DNA of 64,000 nucleotides, from assembly GCF_000186865.1 (NCBI RefSeq), contig NW_008705566.1, positions 657,848-721,847 of the forward strand, read 5' to 3'. The position numbers and the translations under genes were made by a program. The DNA is from Aureococcus anophagefferens. Its lineage: Eukaryota; Sar; Pelagophyceae; Pelagomonadales; Pelagomonadaceae. The first letter of the stretch is position 1, and every line of letters begins with the position of its first letter. Shown here in pieces: positions 57,124 through 64,000 of the stretch. The notes beneath the pieces were generated by a model, which searched no databases, was not told the origin of the DNA, and saw only the letters and a program-made list of their open reading frames with translations.

Positions 57124-58835
57124 CTACTTGTTTCGCGAGAGCACGATGTAGCAGACGGAGATCAGGGCGTCGCGGGCCTCCGAGTCCGGGGCGACGCGGC
57201 AGATGGCGTCGACGGCGCGCTGCGCGTGGAAGTGCGCGAGCTTGCGGCTGAGCTCGAGGCCCCGCGACGCGCGCACCGTCTCGTACGCGCGCGTGACGTC
57301 GCCGTCGCCCTTGAAGCGGCGGTCGATGAGCGGTCGGAGCTCGGGCAGGTCCTGGGCCGCGTAGAGGATCGGCGCCGTCGCCAGGCCGAGGCTCAGGTCC
57401 GCGCCCGCGGGCTTGCCCAGGTCGTCGCTGTCGACGACAAAGTCGAGGACGTCGTCGACGATCTGGAACGCGAGGCCGAGGTGGTAGCCGTACTCCTCGG
57501 CGGCGCGGGCCGTGGCGCTGTCGAAGTCGTGGCCCGCGAGGAGCGCGCACGACTTGGACGCGTCGCAGATGAGCGACGCCGTCTTGTAGTACGACTTCCG
57601 GAGGTACAGTTCCATCTCCTTCGCGTCGCGCGCGGCGATCTCCGATTTTTTCTGCTTGCCGTCCTTGCCCAGCTTCAGGGCCGCGAGGGCGCGCTCGAAG
57701 AAGGACGGCTTCGCCTCCGGGGCCGCCGCGGGCGCGTCGCGCGACTCGTCGCCGTCGGCCGCGGCCTTTTTGTCCGCCGCGCCGTTCGACTTGATCTGCA
57801 TGATCTCCCCCGAGACGAGGGAGTCGAGGGCCTTGGCCATGACCTCGACGACCTGCTTGTGCTGGAGCCGCGCGAGCAGCACGGACGCGCGCGCGAGCAG
57901 GTAGTCGCCGGAGAGCACCGCGACCTTGTTCGAGTACATCTTGTGGATCGCGTCGCCGCCGCGCCGCGTGTCCGCGTCGTCGAGCACGTCGTCGTGGATG
58001 AGCGACGCGACGTGGATCATCTCCGTGATCTGGCCCAGGCGGTCCTGCTTGGCCTTGCACGTCTCGGCGTCGTCGCGCGCGTGGACGACGGGGAGCGCTT
58101 TCGCCATGAGCGCGACGATCGTCGGCCGGAACCGCTTCCCGTGGCGCTGCTCGAAGAACATGGTCGCCGCCTGGGAGAGCACGGGGTTCTCCGTCTCCAC
58201 CAGCGCCTTGACGTTGTCGCTAAAGGGCGTCAGCTCGTCGCGGCAGAGCGCGAACGGGTCCGCGATCGGCGGGCCGCGCGCGAGGTCGATCGTGTGCGCC
58301 TCGCTGTTCGCGGGGCGGCCGGCGGTCACGTCGCTCAGGCGCAGGTCCATGGTCGGGAGCGTGGCGTACACCTAGGGGCGGGGGGGTGTCTTTCGACGCG
58401 CGCTCGGCGTCCCGTGCCGGCGCTCTCGCGTTCGATGGGGCGGGGGTGTTTTTGACGCGCGCTCGGTGTTCTCGGGCGTCTTTGACGCGCGCTCGGTGCT
58501 CTGTGCTGGCGCTCTCGCTCTCGAAGGGATGGGGGGCGTTTTTGGCGCGCGCTCGATGTTCTGTGCTGGCGCTCTCGCGCTCTGAGCGAGAGCGCGCGTC
58601 GGCGGACGCGGGAGCGCACGTCGACGCTCCGCAGCGGGGACGACTCGGCCTTCGCGTCGCCCTCGGCGACCTTCGGCAGCGTCGCGGCCTTCAGCGCGCG
58701 GACGCCGCGCCGGGCGCGCGGCGTAGTGGACATGCTCGAGCTCTGACCTGGCGCCAAGTAGCCCAGCGTGCCCGTGTTCAGCGTGACCGTGCATGAGACG
58801 ATCGCGAGCGCTGCGCGCATGTGCCAGCGCGCCAT
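57124..58835 (-). CDS. Polyprenyl (solanesyl-type) diphosphate synthase, plastid-targeted
   Basis: Exon 1 (58835-58620) and exon 2 (58371-57124) give 487 residues. The intron is 248 bp (donor gtgcgc, acceptor cccctag) and full of tandem repeats. Exon 1 encodes a signal peptide (MRAALAIVSCTVTLNTG) and a transit-like leader; starts at 58820 and 58835 are both possible. The trans-prenyltransferase core has the first Asp-rich motif DDVLDDAD near 197 and the second DDVLD near 377, plus KRFRPTIVALMAKAL and YYKTASLICDASKSCALLAG. A ~50-residue Ala/Lys-rich insert (near 255-305) interrupts the family fold. The product is probably the side chain of plastoquinone or ubiquinone. Exon 2 alone would also encode the whole catalytic domain. 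Confidence 0.88.
58372..58619. repeat. Minisatellite-like repeats filling an intron
   Basis: The intron of the polyprenyl synthase gene contains at least three imperfect ~55-80-bp units built on cgagagcgccagcacag and ccgagcgcgcgtcaaaaac. It stays open in more than one frame on the minus strand, which could mislead gene prediction. Confidence 0.75.
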
Positions 58836-59120
58836 CGCTGGGAATGAGCGCCCGAAACAGGGCCACGAGACGAGGCCGCTTCCCCGCAATCTGCCAATAG
58901 GCCGGACTGAGTCGACACGCTCTTGAGTCCTTTGCTGGCGGGATCGGCCGCTGCAACTTGAGTCAAGGTTTGTGTAGAACTCATGTTGAATACGGACGCG
59001 GAATGGCGACATAACGCGGGGGGCTTCGCTCCAGCCGACACTCTCGCCACAACTGTTAAGGCGGCGTCCCCGATGCGCGCGCGAGCGGCGGCGCGGGGTC
59101 GATTTTTCTATGTGCATGGG

Positions 59121-60083
59121 TCAGTCGAGGTACATGACCGTGACGATCTTGTCCATCTCCTTGGCCTCGTCGGCGGCGCGGACGACGTTGTTCGAGTCGT
59201 GGAAGGCGAAGGCGACGAGCTGGTCGACCGTCGTGATGAGCTTGCGGTTGCAGCGCTTCGAGGCGACGTCGAGCGTGAGCGCGTCGTTCTCGGGCATCTC
59301 GACGACCTGCACGACTTCCTTGATGAGGTCCTGGCTGTCCTCGGGCTGCTGCTTGAGCGACTGGGGCAGGATCACCGTCAGCAGGTCCGTCGAGTTCGCG
59401 CGGAGCGCGCCGCGGATCGCCGCCGCCTAAGAGACGGGGGGCGATGAGACGGGACGCTTCGGACGCGCGTCGGACGCCGCGGCGCGCGTTCGTGCCCGAC
59501 GCGCCGGACGTGTAGACGTGGTTCCCGGAGAGGACGAGCGCGTAGGAGAGGAGCTCGATGATCTGCTGGTGGAGGTAGGAGCAGTGCCTCGTGCCGAGGA
59601 TGCACACCTTGCGCGGGCCCTGGCCCTGGATCTCCCGGAGCTCGCGCCTGTGTGTGGTTACGAGGGTCTTCGCCGGTGTCACTACTCGAAGAGACGCGGT
59701 ACGCCGCACAGCATGTCCTCGATACCGATCTGCTTCTCGACTTTAATCTGCGGAGCGCCGACGTCCGTCGACTTCTCGAGCGTCGTCACGCGCGAGTCGC
59801 CCTCGAGCGGCGCCCGCTCCCGGTCCCGCGCCAGCGCCTCGGCGGGCGGTGCGGCGGCGGCGTCGCCCGCGCCCGCGGGTCGTCGCTCCGCCGGCGCGGC
59901 GGCGGCGGCGGCGGCGTCGACGGAGCTCGACAGGTCGTCGCCGCGGCTCGCGCGCGGCAGCAGCGCGCCGGACCGCGGCAGCCGCCGTCGCGCGGGGGCG
60001 ATCCAACGGTTCGTTTTTGCGAGCGGCGCGCGCGCGGTGCGGTCCGCCGCGAGCGCGAGCGCATAGAGGAATAGAGCGACCAT
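59121..60083 (-). CDS. Plastid-targeted cyanobacterial-type conserved protein (DNA recombination-mediator A annotation family)
   Basis: Exons 60083-59686, 59647-59488 and 59426-59121 give 287 residues. Intron 1 is only 38 bp (gtagtg...cacacag). Intron 2 (61 bp) must be GC-AG (gcgcgcc...cttag) to give SGASGTNAAAIRGALRAN, which is how the cyanobacterial and plant homologues read. The N-terminus (MVALFLYALALAAD) is a signal peptide with a plastid-like leader. The conserved body has GTRHCSYLHQQIIELLSYAL, LLTVILPQSLKQQPEDSQ and HDSNNVVRAADEAKEMDKIV, ending VMYLD. Homologues are often labelled DNA recombination-mediator protein A for a DprA-like Rossmann fold. Cellular role is unproven. It was probably acquired with the plastid. 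Confidence 0.82.
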
Positions 60084-60363
60084 ATTCCAAAGGACCAAAC
60101 TCGCGAGCGGTCCGGCTGCGAGAACGCGGACGCCGCGCCGCTTCGCTGGGTCGACGGCCCGGGTTCCAAGCGAACTAGGCCGCTCCGATCGCTCGGGCGC
60201 CGCACGCGCAACGGGCACTGGCCGCGCGCGCGCTCCGCCGGTTCGAGTGGTGCCAGCAGCCGCCGATCCAGTGTCGGAAATGGCGCGCCGACCCCCGGCG
60301 ACGATCGCGACGGCGACGCGGGCGCGCTGCGAGCGAGCCTCCAGACAACACCCGCGAGAAAGC

Positions 60364-61341
60364 TTACGCGCCGCGCGAACTCCCCGGCCGTCGGCGCAGG
60401 CGCGGCGGCCGTCGGCGCAGGCGCGGCGGCGAGGCCGGCGGCGGCGCCCCGTCGCTCGGCGCGTCGACGAGGGCCGCGGACGACGTGAAGCGCCGGCGGA
60501 GCTTCGGCGGCCCGCAGAATTTCATGAATTTCTTGCTACAGTCGAAGATGACGAAGGCGTTGAAGATGCCCATGATCGACAGCACGAGCGCGCCGCAGGC
60601 GCGCATGCGCGGCTCGCCGTCGAGCGCCGCGAGGAGCCGCCGGCCGACGACGACGTAGCGGAACCCCCGCGACCAGAGCACCGCTCCGAGCGTCACGGAC
60701 ACGGACATTTGCATCCGCCGGAACTGGGCCGGCACGTCGAGGTCCAGCGTGTACCCGTAGAGCTGGAAGAAGCCCGCCCAGAACGCCGCGAACTGCAGGA
60801 GCATGATCATCTCGTGGTAGTCGCGGCTCCCGCGGTGGCGGAGGTTCATCGGCACGACCATCAACTGGCCCATGAGGTGGTGGCCCGCGAGGATGAGCAC
60901 GAGGTTCCGCGGGTTGCGTTTCCGGCCCCGTTCGCCGCCGAAGAGGAGCTGGCCGCCGCGCGAGACGATGTCCGACACCTCCCAGCCCGCCTCGCACAAG
61001 CCGCCGTGCATGGCGAGGGAAGTAGCGAGAGCTCCGGCGCCGCCGAGCACCGACGGCAGGCAGAGCGCGCCGCCGACGAGGTGCTGGCAGAGCACCGCGC
61101 CCACGAAGAGCGTGAGGTCGAAGGCCTGCTCGCGCGTGAGGTCGACGTAGTAGCCGCTTCGGAACGTCCGCTGCGACAGGAACGTGAAGTCGTGCACGTA
61201 GGGTTGCTGCTTAAGGTACGCGCCGAGCCGCGCCGACGCCTTCTCGACGAAGGCGTACCAGAAGAGCGCGTAGATCACCACAAGGATGAGCTGGATCTCG
61301 ACCGTCGACTCGGCGGCTAAGAGCCGGCCGACGAGCGCCAT
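60364..61341 (-). CDS. Multi-pass membrane protein, TLC-domain-like
   Basis: 325 residues with six or seven hydrophobic segments: VEIQLILVVIYALFWYAF, AFDLTLFVGAVLCQHLVGGA, LVLILAGHHLMGQLMVVPM, MIMLLQFAAFWAGFFQLYG, VSVTLGAVLWSRGF and ALVLSIMGIFNAFVIFDC. The His-rich pattern (AMHGGLCEAGWEVSDIV, GHHLMGQ, DYHEMIML) resembles TLC/CLN8-type lipid-sensing proteins, but the match is by eye only. The C-terminus is basic and repetitive (RLRRRPPRLRRRPG). Function unknown; lipid metabolism or trafficking is an inference. The ATG at 61341 begins MALVGRLLAAES. Confidence 0.6.
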   Translation of the reverse strand: MALVGRLLAAESTVEIQLILVVIYALFWYAFVEKASARLGAYLKQQPYVHDFTFLSQRTFRSGYYVDLTREQAFDLTLFVGAVLCQHLVGGALCLPSVLGGAGALATSLAMHGGLCEAGWEVSDIVSRGGQLLFGGERGRKRNPRNLVLILAGHHLMGQLMVVPMNLRHRGSRDYHEMIMLLQFAAFWAGFFQLYGYTLDLDVPAQFRRMQMSVSVTLGAVLWSRGFRYVVVGRRLLAALDGEPRMRACGALVLSIMGIFNAFVIFDCSKKFMKFCGPPKLRRRFTSSAALVDAPSDGAPPPASPPRLRRRPPRLRRRPGSSRGA

Positions 61342-61534
61342 CTCGAGCGATTCTGATGCGTTTGCGCGTCGAGACTCTCCGTTCTTGCGAGTGGATCACT
61401 CGCCGGCGAGGATGTGCGCGGTTAGCGACTCTTGCGCCCAAAAATGCCACAAATCTACCACAAAAATATTTTAGCCTCAAAATCCGCCCAAGGAGGCGTC
61501 CAAGGAGGAATCTGCCCACAAAAAACACACTAGT

Positions 61535-62908
61535 CTACTCCAGAGCGCCGCCCGCGCCGCCGCCGAGGACCCCGCCAGACAGGAAGAAGACGACGACCAT
61601 GAGCGCGTTCGCGCAGGTCGTCGGCCGCGGCCGCGCCGGCGCGGCGACGTCGTCGCTGCGGCGCCGATCCGCGCGGAGCCGCACCAGCTCGCCCTCTTTC
61701 AGCTCGAGATTGTGTCTCTCGACTTCGAGGGCCTCCTGGAGCCGGAGGAGCGCGTCCCGGGACCGCGCCGCCTCGCGCCGCTCCGCCTCGAGCGCGGCCT
61801 CGGACGCTCGCCGCGCGTCCGTCGCGGCCGCGAGCTCGTCGCGGAGCGCCGCCTCCGCGCGGCGCGCGGCCTCGAGGGCCGCGCGCTCCCGCGCCCGCGC
61901 CTCCTCGAGCCGCTCGTCGGCCTCGCGGCCGTCGGACGCCCGCGCGGCCTCCTCGGACAGCCGCGCGGCCTCCTCGGACAGCCGCGCGGCCTCCGCGTCC
62001 GCGCGCGCCTCCTCGGCGTCGGCGCAGGCCTCGACGACCGCCGCGCGCGCCGCGTCGGCCGTCTCGCGCGCCGCCTCGCTCGCCGCCAGGTCGCGCCGCA
62101 AAGCGCCCAGCGCCCGCTCGAAGAGCTCGCAGGCCTCCTCGCGCGACTCGAGTTCGCGCCGCGTTGCTTCCAGCGACGCCTCAACCACCTCGACGGCCGC
62201 GTCGCGCTCCGCGAGCTCGGCGCGCAGCCCCGCGGCCGCCGCGCGCGCCGCCGCGGCGTCGGCCTCGGCCGCGCGCGCCGCGGCCTCGAACGGCGCCTCG
62301 GCCGCGTCGCCGTCGTCGTCGTCGTCGGAGAAGAGGTCGTGGCTCCCGAAGCGCGCCGCGTTGAGCGCCGCCTCCTCGGCCCCGTGGTCGTGCGCCTCCG
62401 CCGTTTCCGCGGCGACCTCGGCGCGCGTCCAGCCCGTCGCGCTCGTCCGGACGTTGACGAAGTACGCGCGCCCCTCGGCGTCGGCCGCCTCGACGACGCC
62501 GTCGGCGTCCGGCGCCGGCGCCGACGCGCCGAGCGCCTCGTCGAGGGTCCAGTGCGTCGTGCCCGTGCGCGCGTTGTGCCAGAACTCGGTGCCGTCCTCG
62601 TCCGCGTGCCGCGACACCGGGTCGTCGCCGGCCGCCTCCTCCGGCGCCGGCGCCGCGGCCGGCGACGCGGCGGCCGGCGCTGCCTGGTGCTTCGTCGCCG
62701 GCGGGCTCGAGGCGCGCTCGAGCTTGCCCTTGAGGTCCAGCGCCACCAAGGGGTCTTCCCGCGGCGGCTCGCCCTCGAGCGGCACGAGCTTGCTCTTGCG
62801 CAGGTCCAGGCTCGTCACGAGCACGTCCGGCGAGAACGAGAGCCGCCGGCGCCGCGTCGGCGACCGCTTCGTGCCGGACGACGGCTTGAGAATGCGAGGG
62901 GCCGGCAT
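61535..62908 (-). CDS. Degenerate WW-domain, coiled-coil, tail-anchored protein
   Basis: 457 residues from MPAPRILKPSSG (an upstream in-frame ATG at 62962 adds 18 residues). Two WW-like halves lie near residues 100-165 (DEDGTEFWHNARTGTTHW and ADAEGRAYFVNVRTSATGW), each lacking the first tryptophan. A long Ala/Glu/Arg coiled coil spans about 190-420 (EVVEASLEATRRELESR, ALLRLQEALEVERHNLELK). A C-terminal hydrophobic anchor follows (CANALMVVVFFLSGGVLGG). The topology resembles golgin-type tethers anchored by a C-terminal helix; this is inference. The 61342-61534 spacer is AT-rich with polyA/T tracts and no ORF. Confidence 0.72.
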   Translation of the reverse strand: MPAPRILKPSSGTKRSPTRRRRLSFSPDVLVTSLDLRKSKLVPLEGEPPREDPLVALDLKGKLERASSPPATKHQAAPAAASPAAAPAPEEAAGDDPVSRHADEDGTEFWHNARTGTTHWTLDEALGASAPAPDADGVVEAADAEGRAYFVNVRTSATGWTRAEVAAETAEAHDHGAEEAALNAARFGSHDLFSDDDDDGDAAEAPFEAAARAAEADAAAARAAAAGLRAELAERDAAVEVVEASLEATRRELESREEACELFERALGALRRDLAASEAARETADAARAAVVEACADAEEARADAEAARLSEEAARLSEEAARASDGREADERLEEARARERAALEAARRAEAALRDELAAATDARRASEAALEAERREAARSRDALLRLQEALEVERHNLELKEGELVRLRADRRRSDDVAAPARPRPTTCANALMVVVFFLSGGVLGGGAGGALE

Positions 62909-63080
62909 GCCTCGATCAGCAGCCCCGGGCCCTTTCAAAAAAAAGATCACCATGCACTTCAAGTTACTCGGGCGGCGTCATGTACGAGCAGCCCAGAGGG
63001 AGGTCGCGGTGACTGGTGCTCGCGTCCTCCCTCCGAAGCCGCCCCGTTGTAAACATGCTGCTCTTCAACTTGGCAAGCTA

Positions 63081-64000
63081 TTACTCGAGCCGCGGGAAGG
63101 GCGGCGACGCGGCGAAGCGCGCGGAGGCCCGGAACAGGTCCGCGGCGCTCGAGCTCGACTCGAAGTCGATGGAGCGGAGCTCCGCGCGGCAGGCGAGGAG
63201 CTCGTGCTTCGGGTGCCGCGCGATCGCCGGGTCCTCGGCCTCGCGGTAGCGCGCGGCGACGGCGGCCTCGCGCTTCGCGATGGCCGTGCGGCGGGGGTCG
63301 ACGGGCGGCGGCGACGCGCCGCGCGCGGAGAAGAAGGGCGTCGCGGCGCCGCGCGCCGGCCGCCGCGCCGGCGTCGCGCCGGACCGCGCGCGGCCCGCGA
63401 GCTCCGCGGACGCGCGCGCGGCGACGAGCGCCTCGCGCGCGGCGTCGGCGATGGGCCCCCGCGACGACGACACGGAGCCGAGGTCGAAGGACGACGCCGA
63501 CGACAGGGACCGCGCGTCGTCGTCGTCGTCGCCGGGCGCCGCGGCGGCCGGCGGCGGCCGCGCGGGCGCCGGCGCGGGCCGCCGCCGCCGCTCGGGCGCC
63601 GGCGCGACGGGCGCGGGCGCGGGCGCCTGGACGGCCTGGGCGAGGTGCGCGAGCTCGGACGCGAGGTCCACGAGGCCCCGCTGCTGGAATCGCTGCTCGG
63701 CCTCGATGGCCTTGACGATGTCCTCCGTGTCGTCGGCCGCGGGCGTCGGCGGCGACAGGGGCGACAGGCGCGGCGGCGACGCGGGCCGCCGCCGCAGCAC
63801 CGACGGCGACACGGACCGCCGCCGGCCCGGCGACGGCCGCCGCGCGGCGCGCGCGGCGACCGCGGCGTCGCGGCGGTCGTCCGCGTCCGCGTCCGCCGAC
63901 GGCGACCGGTCGCGCCGCGGCGTCGGCGACGCGGAGCGGTGGCGCGACCGCCGCTGCGGCGTCGGCGACGCGGAGCGGTGGCGCGACCGGCGGCGCGGCG
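63081..64000 (-). CDS. RS-rich protein, partial (N-terminus beyond the window)
   Basis: The frame is open from the right edge to the stop at 63083-63081, at least 306 residues. The upstream part is Arg/Ser-rich, with tandem RSRHRSASPTP-type repeats, then Pro/Ala-rich stretches. A folded-looking segment (DDTEDIVKAIEAEQRF, LVDLASELAHLAQAV) follows, and then a C-terminal helical part (AIAKREAAVAARYREAEDP). SR-like repeats suggest a splicing or nuclear-speckle role; this is inference, and no RRM domain is visible in the window. The 62909-63080 spacer shows nothing recognisable. Confidence 0.7.
   Translation of the reverse strand, partial: PRRRSRHRSASPTPQRRSRHRSASPTPRRDRSPSADADADDRRDAAVAARAARRPSPGRRRSVSPSVLRRRPASPPRLSPLSPPTPAADDTEDIVKAIEAEQRFQQRGLVDLASELAHLAQAVQAPAPAPVAPAPERRRRPAPAPARPPPAAAAPGDDDDDARSLSSASSFDLGSVSSSRGPIADAAREALVAARASAELAGRARSGATPARRPARGAATPFFSARGASPPPVDPRRTAIAKREAAVAARYREAEDPAIARHPKHELLACRAELRSIDFESSSSAADLFRASARFAASPPFPRLE
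63920..63997. repeat. 39-bp tandem repeat encoding RS motif
   Basis: Two near-perfect 39-bp units (63920-63958, 63959-63997) share gcgtcggcgacgcggagcgg. They encode 13-residue RSRHRSASPTP-type repeats and run to the window edge, so more copies may follow. Confidence 0.85.

Noticed and set aside
58372..58956. Repeat-rich ORF overlapping the polyprenyl synthase intron
   Set aside because: The ORF is created by minisatellite repeats in the intron; its upstream part is the targeting exon in another frame.
1..64000. CRISPR arrays, tRNA or rRNA genes, bacterial operons
   Set aside because: No regularly spaced direct repeats, no cloverleaf or rRNA-like conserved stretches were seen by eye, and gene structure is eukaryotic. 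Small RNAs cannot be excluded.

Overview
This is a piece of a very GC-rich, gene-dense nuclear genome of a eukaryotic alga. It carries about 37 protein genes, nearly all on long single exons with spacers of about 50-350 bp. Several proteins start with an ER signal peptide followed by a plastid-type leader: PAM68, a thylakoid cyclophilin, a solanesyl-diphosphate-type synthase, NDH-2 and a cyanobacterial-type conserved protein. That bipartite targeting is typical of heterokont algae with red-lineage plastids. Three introns are short non-autonomous DNA transposons with inverted ends and exact 8-bp target duplications. These match the introner elements described from the pelagophyte Aureococcus anophagefferens. 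I infer that species or a close relative; no database search was possible.

Left part (1-13.3 kb): a partial IQ-motif gene split by an introner, a protein with two SAP-like helical repeats, a MYND protein, an unknown gene, a 419-bp inverted-repeat element, an MRH-domain (mannose-6-phosphate receptor type) membrane protein, a CRAL-TRIO (SEC14) membrane protein and a 1,969-residue ferlin on one exon. Next (13.5-29.1 kb): a SASA-type esterase, ankyrin protein, RING-TPR-DnaJ fusion, PAM68, WW/SAP-like protein, alpha/beta hydrolase, NUFIP1-like CCCH protein, secreted endonuclease I, lumenal cyclophilin, gamma-glutamyl hydrolase, MYND-Sel1 protein and a Patched/NPC1-like transporter.

Middle (29.3-46.9 kb): a coiled-coil protein, STE20-like kinase, UBE2O-type ubiquitin-conjugating enzyme split by an introner, prohibitin 1, a small unknown gene, a 1.1-kb stretch holding a gene relic, an FG-GAP beta-propeller multi-pass protein, a 108-bp run of N, an OSCA/TMEM63-like channel and NDH-2. 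Right part (47-64 kb): two unknown genes, a long coiled-coil protein, an OGFOD2-like oxygenase with an introner, the polyprenyl synthase, a plastid-targeted cyanobacterial-type protein, a multi-pass membrane protein, a WW/coiled-coil tail-anchored protein and a partial RS-rich gene.

Genes are unrelated in function and appear to be separate transcription units. Many adjacent pairs are head-to-head with 90-270 bp between start codons, or tail-to-tail; two convergent pairs share overlapping stop codons in the tetranucleotide TTAG. Several introns need GC-AG boundaries, and some are very short (38 bp, possibly 31-52 bp). All multi-exon models below were built by hand from reading-frame continuity and family similarity, with no transcript support.
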